In this document: positions 10,410 to 20,987 of the stretch, piece by piece | Layout of the letters: the number at the start of each line of letters is the position of its first letter | Position numbering within the stretch: position 1 is the first letter of the stretch | Assembly: GCF_000003605.2 (NCBI RefSeq) | Contig: NW_003158724.1 | Location: 524,771-569,976 of the forward strand | Source of the DNA: Saccoglossus kowalevskii | Lineage: Eukaryota; Hemichordata; Enteropneusta; Harrimaniidae | DNA: 45,206 nucleotides | Direction: 5' to 3' | Translations under genes and position numbers: made by a program | The notes under the pieces: model-generated | The model's input: only the letters and a program-made list of their open reading frames with translations | What the model was told of the DNA's origin: nothing | Database searches by the model: none

Positions 10410-11828
10410 GAAAACCAGAAAACAACGAGACAAGACATAGCTGTGTGGTTAGTTGGCATGTCATTTGTACTTGCTCTTCTGGTTGCAATGTTTACTTTAG
10501 GATCGATGCGGGGTTGGCACGCTCCATCGCCTTACGACCACAATGTGACAAACTCATCGAAACAACGATTCCTCCCTGAACCATTCACTGAAGAACCTGG
10601 CGTGCACGGTCGCTATGGTACCGGTAGGACAGGACGCTGGTACTATTGGAAGCTACCGTATGATGACATCAGTGCTCTTACTAGACTGGCCGTTTGGCTC
10701 TGTTATTCTTGTCACCAGATATTCATCTGGTCGATCTTATACTGGCAACAAATTTCAAAAACTCAGACAGTCGGCGAGACCAAGTATTCATCCAAGATGT
10801 CGAAATTCAACTGGGCGTCTTTTGGCATCAATGTAGTATTCCATATCATACACCTTGTACAGACACACTTAACTTATGACGGAACAGCACAGGACGTTAG
10901 CATCGCCAGTTCACAGGGGTCTGTTATTATGTTGTTAGTTTTTGTACTACTAATGGAGTATCGCGACCGTGGACTTCTATTCGGGTGGCCAGCACCAGGA
11001 CACACTGGTAAAATCAGCCGACGTCTTCGTTTGTCCAGCGGACCAATAACTTTAATTCGTAAATACCACGGGTATGCGTTCTCATGGGCAGCCATATACA
11101 CACTATGGTACCACCCGATGGAAAATACCTGGGGACACGCCTTTGGTTTTTTTCACACTTGGATAATCCTCCTTCAAGGCAGTTTAATGTACACGCGTCT
11201 TCACCTGAATCGATATTGGCGTCTCTTATTGGAGGTTTGGGTGTTGATACACAGTGGGGTTGTAGCCAGTCAGACTGCAGGACCCGATCTTCTTGGCACT
11301 TCACTTTGGCCGATGTTCGTGTTCGGGTTTGCCTGGCTCCTGTGCGTTACTCAATTGTTCGGGCTGCCAGTATGGAAGACGGTACCGGGGTGGTGCCGAG
11401 TACTTCCGGTGTCTGTCTACTTGATGATTGTTCTGTACTGTTATAGTTGGATTCCAGACGGCGAGGGTCGTACCTGGGTCAGGATACAAGAAATTATTCG
11501 TATTCCTCTCATCCAGTACATCGCTGTACTCCTGGCTTGGGTAATAATCAGATTGTTTTTGTGGATCGAACTAAAAGTCTGCGGAAAATCACCAGGGGGC
11601 ACCAAAAGTTTAATCTCACAAATTCTCTGTATGTGTGGCTTCATATTGACATACGTTGTCATGGTGACCGTGTCTGCTCTAATTCAAATTTTCGACGTTC
11701 AACTCGATTTAACAGTTATCATGGTCATTTTAGTGTTGTTCTTTATTCTGGGCGTTGCCATCTCTTTTATGTTACTTCGTAAAACCTTTATTGGGCAGGG
11801 ACGTCAAGAGACGTCAACATCGAATTGA
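10410..11828 (+). CDS. Multi-pass membrane protein, exon 3 (most of protein)
   Basis: Terminal exon of 472 codons and stop TGA, giving a 537-residue protein. About 12 hydrophobic segments are visible: near residues 77-98, 154-177, 200-220, 236-250, 285-302, 308-330, 335-352, 365-385, 397-415, 430-450, 465-490 and 497-520. Two N-glycosylation sequons (NVT, NSS) lie near residues 110-115 in the first loop. Membrane-proximal and intramembrane histidines are striking: H210, H213 and H218 in FHIIHLVQTHL, then H285, H300 (WYHPME), H308, H314, H330 (LHLN) and H346. This layout recalls haem- or metal-binding membrane redox proteins, but I cannot name a family and the idea is inference. Antisense and out-of-frame ORFs in this exon are shadows. 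Coding confidence is high; functional confidence is low. Confidence 0.9.
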   Translation, partial: ENQKTTRQDIAVWLVGMSFVLALLVAMFTLGSMRGWHAPSPYDHNVTNSSKQRFLPEPFTEEPGVHGRYGTGRTGRWYYWKLPYDDISALTRLAVWLCYSCHQIFIWSILYWQQISKTQTVGETKYSSKMSKFNWASFGINVVFHIIHLVQTHLTYDGTAQDVSIASSQGSVIMLLVFVLLMEYRDRGLLFGWPAPGHTGKISRRLRLSSGPITLIRKYHGYAFSWAAIYTLWYHPMENTWGHAFGFFHTWIILLQGSLMYTRLHLNRYWRLLLEVWVLIHSGVVASQTAGPDLLGTSLWPMFVFGFAWLLCVTQLFGLPVWKTVPGWCRVLPVSVYLMIVLYCYSWIPDGEGRTWVRIQEIIRIPLIQYIAVLLAWVIIRLFLWIELKVCGKSPGGTKSLISQILCMCGFILTYVVMVTVSALIQIFDVQLDLTVIMVILVLFFILGVAISFMLLRKTFIGQGRQETSTSN

Positions 11829-12180
11829 CCACTAACTAGTATTTAGTACATCCAGTCATCTCTTGCTACAACTATTGGTTTTTAGTTTCTAAACTATTGT
11901 ATTATTTCGGAAACGTGGGAATGACATTTCGCGGATAAAGTAATTTTTATCAGTTATATATCATGTCATTTAGTTATTTTGTGTTAACCGACAATTAATA
12001 ACATAATTATAATTATATTATATATGAGAAATGTGTTCTCATTTGTGTGCCACAAACGTTACGATAAGTTCAAGAATATTTTAAATATAGTTTGTTCTTA
12101 ATTAATAAATTCTACTCAAATAATTTATATTATTTTCTTTTACTTGAAGATATGTAACATTCTATATCAGTAGAATAAAA
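11829..12180 (+). terminator. 3' UTR and polyadenylation signals
   Basis: AT-rich sequence after the stop codon with AATAAA at 12104-12109 and again at 12174-12179. Either would give a 3' UTR of about 300-370 nt. Beyond, to about 12515, no gene was seen. Confidence 0.6.
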
Positions 12181-12519
12181 CAAATACTAAGCAACTTAAA
12201 TATCCAAAAAGTTCATGTTGGGTTATTGTTCTTATAATTTAGAAGTGAAACAATTCAACTTACACTGTAAATGTGATTATATCATGAATATATAATTACA
12301 TGAGAAACTGTTAACTGAGCGACAATTATCGAGGGCACAATAAGGTACCGTAACGAGCTAACCTAGACATGTGGGAACGTTTTTGCCAGCTTTGCGCCAG
12401 AGAACAATAAAACGGAACCTAGATGTTGTTATTTATCAGGTACTAAATATGGCTTAATGATTTCCGGTGATCATTATTACTTATTGGACATTATCTGCTG
12501 TTTAATTTTTGCATATCGA

Positions 12520-12588
12520 AAGTGACTGGACCAGGGTCATTTGCGTGCGAGGCCGATCGGTCCGGTAAACAAGCTACACCACGAAACC
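12520..12588 (-). pseudogene. Diverged tRNA-Val relic
   Basis: The minus strand begins GGTTTCGTGGTGTAGC, identical to the first 16 bases of the tRNA-Val copies. It diverges through the D loop and anticodon stem, then shows a weak match (CACGCAAATGACCCTG) to the anticodon 3' side and variable region. Acceptor pairing is lost. It lies outside the longer repeat copies. Confidence 0.45.
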
Positions 12589-12867
12589 ATCACATTCTGA
12601 TATTGTATTCCCGTAAATGTAGAATGGTGAAATGTATTTATGCTTTTTCGGTTTTCCAGCTTTCAATATTATGTTCGATTTGCTCAACAAATCACTAACT
12701 TACAGATCAGTGTTCTGTTGTTGATAAATATTCGAATATTGCCTACGCCAGTTATTTTATACGATAGCGACAAAGCCCTGTACCACATGAACTCTCAGGT
12801 ACTTGATGTAACTCATAGTTGGTATGCTTTTGTTTCTATACAATTTATAAATAAATTGCATCAAAAT

Positions 12868-14160
12868 GTTAAAGTGGCAAGGCCGACTGCAGAGAATTCC
12901 AACGTCTAGTGAAGAAACTGAATGTTCACAGCGTGTCGTTCTGATGGGTAAACGAATATTATCATAAACTTCAAAAGTTCATTGTCAAGCGTCTTTCTGG
13001 AAAGCAATGGGAGTCGCTTAAAGCCTATCATTAGTCATGTGATCAGTGATGTCACTGAGAATTACAAATGTCCCCAAATGTTATCAAAATTATCACGAGC
13101 CAATGACCGAATAAATCATCACGTTGTGTCAATACTACAAAAATGCCACATCTGCCATATATATATATATATAATATTCTTGATCATGTAAAACTCCCCT
13201 AAATGTTTTGTGTTGAACATTTGTTATCATCACTAAACAGAGCGCAGCGAAAAAATTGCTGCCATATTTACCTTGATGGGGGAACTTTTTTCAGATTAGT
13301 TCTGGACAATACATGGGAAGTACACCGCCTATCTCTGGTTTATACTACTGTACCAGTTTATTCGTGATGTGATATATATATATATATCAACTAGAGAATA
13401 TAGATTTCTGATTACTTATCATTTTATTTCCAATTATTACCAGCCTTGAGATAAGAATGTTTTCTGCATTGACCACTATAAAGCCCGCCCTCACATGTCA
13501 CTGTACTAAAATTGTTTACAGAATCACTTTTGTAGTTTCCATTCGTTCTCTATGTCTAAGTTTGTTTATTTTGCTCCCGATAGCACTCAATTTGTAGATG
13601 TTTGTAAAATGGGATGAATAAAATATGAAAAAAATTTTATTTTCGTAATAATTCTATTTTGTTTTGATATTTGTTATGACTGAGGTGATTTGGTTATGTA
13701 ATACACAACATATAAAAGCGTAAATTATGGCGTGAAATTAAAAAAATAATACATTTCTGTAGTGAACAAAATGTATTACTTTGATAAAAAATACCAATGA
13801 AAAATGTATTACTTTTATTTAAAAAAGTACAATGATTTCGCTGAGGACCGAACTCAGGGTCTTCTCCGAGTAAAGCAGACGTGATAACCGCTACACCACG
13901 AAACCATCCGCGAATTTGATAAAACCTCTTGTCCCTAAACTGTTATAGTTGTATCGTCTGTTAATGGTTTCACCAATTTCCTTTTCTTCACATTAGAAAA
14001 ACTGTTAATCCAACTAACATTCTGTGGTCTTTTAGGCAATAGACGATATTCAAACTAATATGAATTAGAATATTCTTGATATATTTCAAGCAAGTTCCAA
14101 GTCATTTATTTATAGTCACACACAGAATATAAATATATGCATCTCTAGTTAAGTTTACTG
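12868..14160. repeat. tRNA-Val repeat, copy B
   Basis: The most complete copy. It starts at GTGGCAAGGCCGACTGCAGA like copy A and includes the GTGATCAGTGATGTCACTGA block, a (TA)n stretch at 13158-13172, and the tRNA. Its right flank runs through TTCTGTGGTCTTTTAGGCAA to AATATAAATATATGCATCTC. The right flank is shared with copies C and E. The 69-codon ORF at 12982 is chance within the repeat. Confidence 0.8.
13833..13905 (-). tRNA. tRNA-Val(UAC), one anticodon-stem mismatch
   Basis: 73-nt tRNA with paired acceptor stem GGTTTCG/CGAAATC, T arm CTGAG-TTCGGTC-CTCAG and anticodon UAC. The anticodon stem TCTGC/GGAGA has one G-G mismatch, and the loop ends TC in place of AC, which may weaken function. 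A TTTTTT terminator follows on the minus strand. It may be a low-activity gene or an early pseudogene. Confidence 0.7.
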
Positions 14161-14198
14161 AAAATTAAAAATAGAAATTTGTAATTGATAAGTTGGGT

Positions 14199-14508
14199 CT
14201 ATGGTCTATGAAGGGACTGTGGTCGTACTAAATGTCCTTCGATCTTGAACGCATCTGGTCAAGTCGATTGTACACATATGGGATTATTTATAAGGCTAAA
14301 AAAATATTTTGTTGCTCTCAGCGACCGACCAAAAAATATGAAATATCGGGTCGCGTTTTTTTTTTGTTTTTGTTTTTTGTTTTGTTTTTTAAAGGCCCAA
14401 ATATTAAAAACTCACTATTTTAAGTAGTAAAAAAGTGTGTCCCCGGAGGGATAAGTGGCGACTTCGAACCTCGAGTTGATCTGTATTTCTCTGACATGTT
14501 CCGAATAC
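14199..14508. repeat. 310-bp element, copy 1
   Basis: Nearly identical to 17962-18268, differing mainly in the poly-T tract length and a few bases. It begins with GGTCTATGAAGGGACTGTGG, which carries one arm of the CACAGTCCCT hairpin family. It contains CTGGTCAAGTCGATTGTACA and a long T run, and ends near ACATGTTCCGAATA. Near identity implies recent copying or conversion. Short ORFs over it (14232-14427) are in the repeat and not convincing. Confidence 0.85.
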
Positions 14509-14639
14509 TATGAAGTCTGAAGAGCAAACACGTCTTTTTCAGGTCATTTTGACATTGCGATTCGACGGATATTTGGTGCACTGTATTAAAAACATCAACG
14601 CACCAAGTATTTTCTTAATTAAATAAAACATTATTTTGA

Positions 14640-14945
14640 ATAATTTGTAAAGCAGACGTGATAACCGCTACACCACAAAACCATCCACAAACCTAAAACG
14701 ACCTTTTGTCATCACAGTATTAAAGTTGTCATCTGTTAACAGTTTCGGACAAACGCTTTATTTCCCTTATTTTAGAGAAACTTTTAATTCAACTAACTTT
14801 CTGTGTTTTTTTATCCGATTCATACTATTTCAAGCAAGTTCCAAGCAAGTCTAGCATTTCCATACAAAAGATGTAATACCTCTTGATTTTCGGCAACTTT
14901 CACTTACTACATTCGCATTGTCATTTATTTATAATCACGGAATAT
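14640..14945. repeat. tRNA-Val repeat, copy E (right flank only)
   Basis: Starts inside the tRNA and continues with the right flank shared by the other copies (CCTTTTGTC, then CATCTGTTAA, GAGAAACTTTTAATTCAACT). It ends where the retrotransposon relic begins at about 14950. Confidence 0.7.
14646..14682 (-). pseudogene. 5' tRNA-Val half (37 nt)
   Basis: Contains tRNA positions 1-37 (GGTTTTGTGGTGTAGCGGTT through the UAC anticodon and the next base) and then stops at unrelated AT-rich sequence. The break falls in the anticodon loop. One acceptor base is changed (C to T at position 6). Confidence 0.7.
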
Positions 14946-14949
14946 TAAT

Positions 14950-16345
14950 ATGTTATTATTATTATTTTATTCCACACTATATGGTCACCGGCCTAAAGTA
15001 CTTTTACATTTCAAAACTAAAATTACACACGGTCGCTTTAAAATTACAAGATTCATTTACTTCAAATTATACTTCCATTTCAGTTTCTCTGTAATGAAAA
15101 CTCTTAAACAAATATTTACCCAAACTTAGTAAAATAAACGAGTTAGTACACTGAAGCAATGCAATGAATTTCATCTTGGTTGGTGGTGAAAAATAATATT
15201 TTGGTAAGAATTTTAGTCTGAGTGCTTCATAATTTGGACAAACCATTGTAAAATGGTATTCGTCCTCTGTGACCCTACAACCAAACGGACATAACCTTTG
15301 GTCACGTGGAATACGCAAATGTTCTACTATTTTCAATTACATCACATGAATAGATAGGAGTAGCCAACGAAATATCAGCAAGATATCTTTCACATATTAA
15401 ATCTTGTTTAAACATACAATACGTTTGACGCTTTACATTTTTATTAATTTCTGCACACCAATTCTGTCTAGATATATCAAAACATCTTCTTTTAAATTTA
15501 CTGAAGAACATCTCGCTATTATCAATTTTTTGTTCATACCATACATGACCATAACCAGATGTACATAAAATATATTTTACCTCAAAAGCCCAACACCTAG
15601 ACCCCCCGCTTCTGCCCTATTGTATAGATAATTATAACAGTCCTTTAAAATAGCTGAACCGTCTCTCTGNNNNNNNNNNNNNNNNNNNNNNNNNNNNNNN
15701 NNNNNNNNNNNNNNNNNNNNNNNNNNNNNNNNNNNNNNNNNNNNNNNNNNNNNNNNNNNNNNNNNNNNNNNNNNNNNNNNNNNNNNNNNNNNNNNNNNNN
15801 NNNNNNNNNNNNNNNNNNNNNNNNNNNNNNNNNNNNNNNNNNNNNNNNNNNNNNNNNNNNNNNNNNNNNNNNNNNNNNNNNNNNNNNNNNNNNNNNNNNN
15901 NNNNNNNNNNNNNNNNNNNNNNNNNNNNNNNNNNNNNNNNNNNNNNNNNNNNNNNNNNNNNNNNNNNNNNNNNNNNNNNNNNNNNNNNNNNNNNNNNNNN
16001 NNNNNNNNNNNNNNNNNNNNNNNNNNNNNNNNNNNNNNNNNNNNNNNNCGGTTCAGCTATTTTGGAAGCGTTGAAACTAACTCTCAATATAAATTTACAA
16101 AACTTATTTTGTACTTTTTCTATGTCAGCTATTACACCCCGCATTCCCCACACACAACTACCATATAACAAAATTTGCAATATTTTACAGTCAAATAGGT
16201 CAGGCTGCAGTCCAACCCCCATAATGTTTTTTCCCAAACAGAATAGTGCTTTATTAGCTCGCTCCGAGATATCTTTTTGTGTTTGAAACCATTTGCCCGA
16301 AGTCGAAAATATTTTGCTACAACTTCAATTTCTTCAATCATTTTT
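14950..16345 (-). mobile_element. Decayed non-LTR retrotransposon, gap inside
   Basis: Minus-strand fragments of an ORF2 C-terminal region. Upstream of the gap, a frame reads ILLYGSCVWGMRGVIADIEK and continues VQNKFCKFILRVSFNASKIA, the segment that follows the reverse transcriptase core in CR1/Jockey/I-like elements (PxLLYGSExWG, IExVQxxFCK). Past the gap come RAEAGGLGVGLLR, a stop, then NWCAEINKNVKRQTY and, after a frame change near 15336, a Cys/His segment CPFGCRVTEDEYHF with a later C and the stop at 15067. A (TAA)n-like stretch at 14950-14966 may be its 3' tail. The frame changes and stops mark it as dead. Confidence 0.75.
15670..16048. other. Assembly gap (379 N)
   Basis: Unresolved bases. 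The edges carry a perfect inverted repeat: AAAATAGCTGAACCG on the left at about 15647-15661 and CGGTTCAGCTATTTT on the right at 16049-16063. Confidence 0.98.
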
Positions 16346-16348
16346 TTT

Positions 16349-17160
16349 CAATCATTTTATTTCCAATTACTAGTATTACCAGTCTGAGATAAGAATGTTT
16401 TCTGCATTGGTCACTATAAAGCCCGCCCTCACATGTCACTGGTACTAAGATTGTTTACGGAATCACTTTTGTCGTTTCCATTCGTTCTCTATGTTTGTTT
16501 GTTTTACGTCCGATATCATCCAATTTGTAGATGTTTGTGAAATGAAATGATAACAGATACAGACATGTTTATTTTCGAAATAATTCTATTTAATAAGTTG
16601 TGATATTTGTTATCACTGAGGTGATTTGGTTATGCAATACATAACATATAAAAGCGTAAATTATGGCGTGAAATAAAAAAAATATTACATTACATTTCTG
16701 TGGTAAAAAAAATTATTACTTTAAAAAACACCAATGATTTCGCTGAGGATCGAACTCAGGACCTTCTGCGTGTAAAGCAGACGTGATAACCACTACACCA
16801 CGAAACCATCCGTTAATTTAGCAAGACTTTTTGTCTCCACACTGTTAATGTTATATCATCTGTTAATGGGATTGACCAAAACGCTTTATTTCCTTTTCTT
16901 CATTAATTTCAGAGTTACTTTTAATCCAACTAAAATTCTGTGGTCTTTTAGGTAATAGACGGGATTCAAACTATTAAGAATTACAATAGTGCTCCGATCG
17001 ATCGTGAGCGCAACTGGTCAAGTCGATTGCACACTTCGTGCCACAGAAATTGTGTCCCACCGCCACACTGCAATTTGTCATTTCTGTATAATTACGGAAT
17101 ATAAATATATACCTCTCTAGTTACTGTACTGAAAAATCAAAATAGAAATATCCCCGGGAT
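16349..17160. repeat. tRNA-Val repeat, copy C
   Basis: Begins at ATTTTATTTCCAATTA, which aligns with copy B at about 13424, so the first 550 bp of the full unit is missing here. It continues through the shared AAGCCCGCCCTCACATGTCA block, the tRNA and the right flank ending ATATACCTCTCTAGTTACTG. A diverged piece of the 310-bp element (CTGGTCAAGTCGATTGCACA) lies at about 17014. Confidence 0.8.
16735..16807 (-). tRNA. tRNA-Val(UAC), best copy
   Basis: 73-nt gene with all stems paired: acceptor GGTTTCG/CGAAATC (one G-U), anticodon arm TCTGC-TTTACAC-GCAGA with UAC, and T arm CTGAG-TTCGATC-CTCAG. The A box carries TGGTTA (GTGTAGTGGTTATCAC), the usual form for eukaryotic tRNA-Val; the sister copies have CGGTTA. 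The B-box core is GTTCGATCC. A TTTTTT terminator lies about 6 nt past the discriminator A on the minus strand. It is the most canonical member of the local family and the likeliest to be expressed. Confidence 0.93.
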
Positions 17161-17713
17161 TGGCAGCTCAGTCTCGTTTACACGATGTTTGTTTCGTAAT
17201 GTTTAGATACGATGTACATGTAATCCGATTTAGTCAAATGTAACAAACGACTGTGCCTGAAACTTTCATGGATATATCACGGGGAAAATTCTTCTCCTCT
17301 GGGGTTCTCCACACGTGTCAGGGGGAAATCTCGTCTCGTCTCTATATCTCGTCCCCTTGAGGTACGGGATTGGGAAAGTCACTTAAGCTTTACAGTCAAA
17401 TAAGACACACGCAGCAAAATACGTTTCAACTTTGTCTTAGTCGGTCAATCGAGCACTCTATAAGACCATGGAGCTCCATGATAAGACACAGCGCCCTGGG
17501 GAAAAATCCCCAAGAATATCGAAAGGCTGACCCAAGACTCGCCCAAGACTGCGTCTCAAGACTCGCCCCAAGACTCTCCAGGACTGGACTTAGACTGCGT
17601 CTATCGTGCTGTACTCGCCAAGACTAACTCAAAACTCTCTTTATTCATTTATTCATTTTCAAAACTCTAACCAATTACAAAACAATAAAAGACTCTAGGG
17701 CGTAACCTTCAAT

Positions 17714-17961
17714 CATAAAGCCAATCACACTAAGTACTGAATACGTCATATCTTTTGATTAATCGTTCACTACATTAATAACTATATGAATATAAACTGT
17801 CAAAATGGCGACGATTATCTCGTAATTAGTTCCAAATCACTGAGCCAAGTTCCGTCCAAAACTTCAAATAGACCTAAACGATGACAGACATAACACAGCA
17901 ATTCAGCTAATAATCAGCTAATTAAGTCGGTTAACAGATACGCGAAAACAAATTCATGACA
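17714..17961. repeat. Direct repeat R1 flanking the 307-bp element
   Basis: Begins ATAAAGCCAATCACACTAAG and ends ACAAATTCATGACA. It matches 18270-18525 over almost its whole length (shared CCAAATCACTGAGCCAAGTT and AAACGATGACAGACATAACA), with substitutions clustered around 17780-17810. The preceding 17380-17640 stretch has degenerate AAGACT/GACTGCGTCT words but no gene was recognised. Confidence 0.8.
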
Positions 17962-18268
17962 CTATGGTCTATGAAGGGACTGTGGTCGTACTAAATGTCC
18001 TTCGATCTTGAACGCATCTGGTCAAGTCGATTGTACACATATGGGATTATTTATAAGGCTAAAAAAATATTTTGTTGCCCTCAGCGACCGACCAAAAAAT
18101 ATGAAATATCGGGTCGCGTTTTTTTTTTTTTTTTTTTTTTGTTTTGTTTTTTAAAGGCCCAAATATTAAAAACTCACTATTTTAAGTAGTAAAAAAGTGT
18201 GTCCCGGAAGGATAAGTGGCGACTTCGAACCTCGAGTTGATCTGTATTTCTCTGACATGTTCCGAATA
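17962..18268. repeat. 307-bp element, copy 2
   Basis: Second, near-identical copy of the element at 14199-14508. It is placed exactly between direct repeats R1 and R2. The T run is longer and purer here. Confidence 0.85.
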
Positions 18269-18269
18269 A

Positions 18270-18525
18270 ATAAAGCCAATCACACTAAGTACTGAATACG
18301 TCATATCTTCTGATTAATGTTCACTACATTAATAACTACGGATACCAACTGTCAGAAATAGTAGTCCGAATAGCGACGGTTATCTCGTAATTAGTTCCAA
18401 ATCACTGAGCCAAGTTCCGTCCAAAACTTCAAATAGGCCTAAACGATGACAGACATAACACAGCAATTCGCTAATAATCAGCTAATTAAGTCGATCAACA
18501 GATACGCGAAAACAAATTCATGACA
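18270..18525. repeat. Direct repeat R2
   Basis: Partner of R1. Immediately downstream, GATATTTGGT and CAACGCACCAA blocks also occur after copy 1 (about 14568 and 14598), so copy 1 may be a version of the same locus that lacks the repeats. Confidence 0.8.
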
Positions 18526-18529
18526 GATA

Positions 18530-19930
18530 TTTGGTCGGATTGTAAGGAGTACAATCTCAACGCACCAAAGCAAGATCGCACCAAACTCAGATCGCAAACT
18601 CAGATTGTAAAACTGGTAACAATAAACGTATATCTTACCACAGTCTCTTCCGGTCTAGAATGACTAGAGTTCTTTTGTCTCGAACCGCGTTGCGGGTAAA
18701 CAAACCGTTCACACCGGGGCCGAGGGAGCCAGGAAGTCAGACAGATTACAACAATGTCAGAAATCGGCAAATTTACCGTCATGCAAAGCGATACCTCATT
18801 GTATGCCTTCACTTTGACATCAAATGACATGGAACTACAACGTAAACAAAACATGTAAACCAAATTAGCAATGAAATTTGGGTTTTTTGAAACCTGATAC
18901 GCATCACAACTAGGCTACCAACTCATAAACACCCAGTTCCTGCCAGGTAAAGATTAATATCGGGAATATATTCATTTTCTAGTTTTAATAGGGAAAAACG
19001 GCGCGTACCATACTGACATCGCTAAACAAATCTTGTCAAAATGACGTTGTTTATGTTAACGGGTCGATCGAAAAACTGTGATATTTCTGATTCTTGGGGG
19101 TTCATAACAATTCAAGTCAATTATACAACAACTAATGAATTTATTCGATGCAAAAGTATAAAACAATGCTTCAATTTTTGCCTATAATTGTTTTATTTAG
19201 CACTGAACAGCGAACATTGTCATTTCAAAACATCGCCATTTGCATTTACGATCGAAAAGAGCATCCATAAAAATCGTCGAATTTAACATTAATAAAATGA
19301 GGTGTGACAAATATTAAATCAGCCCACCAATTTTGAATGAATTGTTTCGATCGTAAAATGTGAAAATCGAAGACAAATATTGGTTTCGCGCCGAGAAGAA
19401 GGGTAAATAAAATAGAGTTCATTTCAATCACTCCAAAAATCAAATGCGAACAATTTCTGGGCAAAGGTATGAACATTTGTTGCGAAAATGTGTCGTTGCT
19501 GGTAAAATAGATATAATTAATTAAAGAACCACTCGCTGGCTAAAATATGACCTTATACAGATATCATGATTAAAAAAACTCGAATTCTGGAATAAATAAC
19601 TAAGTTGTTAAAAAAAAACACAGCACTGACGATGCCAAAAATAATGACCGACTGTGTACTGATCACGTGACAATGCTTTGCGCATACCCGCAACGCGCCT
19701 TTGCCAGGGAAGGAGGCCAATTCACACATAATACAATGACCGTTTCCAGGGATGGAGGAACTGTATTCTTACGAAGCGTGCGTACATCCGTCCATAGACC
19801 TTTTCTAAGCCATACGTACGTACAAACTAGAGAATGTAACGTTTCCGGTTGCAAGAACTTTATTGTTAACACGTGCATCGTTGCACACGACACGAATGTA
19901 GGAAGTTCCAGTCACACAAATGATTTATAT
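18530..19930. other. No recognisable gene
   Basis: Mixed composition, with a more GC-balanced patch at 19660-19900 that is open on both strands for 76-91 codons without a recognisable motif. A possible donor (CTGTG|GTAAGA on the minus strand near 18640) follows an 87-codon minus-strand frame at 18600-18863. That could be an exon of an unrecognised minus-strand gene, but support is thin. Confidence 0.35.
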
Positions 19931-19937
19931 CTCATCA

Positions 19938-20400
19938 ATTGAGTTCTTACAGTTTGGTTTTATATTATGTATTATCGTATTTACTTTTAACTCATAAGTT
20001 GCAACATAAGCTCTCTAAAAGAGGGTCCGCCTCAATTATATGTATTTAGCTCGTCATTTGTATGTATATACAATTGAAAAGTAAATATATATAACTGAAT
20101 AAGTAGGAATACAAATAAATAAATATATATAACTGCAAGAACTCAATAGAGAATATATAAAACATAATATAAAACTTCCGACGCCGAAACGTCCGGGTGG
20201 AAATGGTGACCGAAACTTCAGCCCGCTGAACTCATACGTACAAGCACGGTGTATTTATATTTACTTAATAATAACTTGTACGCTACAAGCACGTTTTAAT
20301 TATAGGTATTTACTTATAACTTGCAAGATATTAGTAAACAATTATAAATAAACCGCACCGTGTGTAATGTACGAGTTATGTGAACAAGTATATGAATATT
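19938..20400. repeat. Nested AT-rich inverted repeats
   Basis: The block at about 20229-20275 (ACTCATACGTACAAGCACGG, then TGTATTTATATTTACTTAAT) pairs with the reverse complement of about 20320-20390 (ACTCGTACATTACACACGG, then TTTATTTATAATTGTTTACT). An outer pair links GAGTTCTTACAG and TTTTATATTATGT at 19941-19970 with their inverted forms at about 20130-20175. It is likely a decayed inverted-repeat element. Confidence 0.5.
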
Positions 20401-20950
20401 TGTTGCCGAAAAGTCCGAGGATGATGTCTGAATAACCTTGATAAAGTTTATTAAAAGTCCATAAAAATATCCTAGTGTAAATAATGTACTACATCATGCC
20501 TTGTAGCAGAACAGTGTGCCATTATCACCTGTCCCATTTTAACATATTTCCTTGGAGATATGAATCATTCTCTACCATGCTAGCTGTCTTTAGGGTATTC
20601 ATAAACCCGGTACATATAATAATATTGACAAACGAAAAAAAACGGCACAATTAAATATTCTTGAATTACAATTAAATATTACAAATCGCAGTACCTGCAA
20701 TCGTACCTGTCATTGTACAGACATAACAGTTTAAAGGACCAGCTCCGAAAACAATTATTGTAAAACGTTATTTTTGTTAGCATGTCGGCATGCGCTGATT
20801 TATCTAGAAATGATTGAACTGCGTTGATGATAGCTTTGTTGCGGTTACAGCTCTCATTAATGTATTCCGGCCCAACGAATTAATACACTAAAAGAAATTG
20901 GTCATCGATCATGTCGCAGTTTCCTTGCCACTGACAGGTGCTGCGCCCTC
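20400..20950. other. No recognisable gene
   Basis: AT-rich intergenic sequence upstream of the receptor promoter. No clear RNA gene, ORF or repeat was seen. Confidence 0.5.
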
Positions 20951-20987
20951 AGGCGAGATTTGGGATAGAACATTGACACCTTTTGTG

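Noticed and set aside
10615-11782. Several 60-120 codon ORFs on both strands inside exon 3 of the membrane protein gene
   Set aside because: They are shadows of the main reading frame, which has far better membrane-protein character.
12982-13191. 69-codon ORF similar to one at 2860-3078
   Set aside because: The similarity comes from the duplicated tRNA-bearing repeat; frames are short and not conserved in a protein-like way.
15632-16237. A 201-codon minus-strand frame
   Set aside because: Most of it is the N run. Only the right part is real retrotransposon sequence, and its continuity across the gap is an artefact.
17380-17640. 85-codon ORF with AAGACT/GACTGCGTCT word repeats
   Set aside because: Low-complexity local duplication; no domain, start or splice context.
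19667-19942. Opposed 76- and 91-codon ORFs in a GC-richer patch
   Set aside because: Both strands are open over the same bases, with no recognisable motif and no splice sites.
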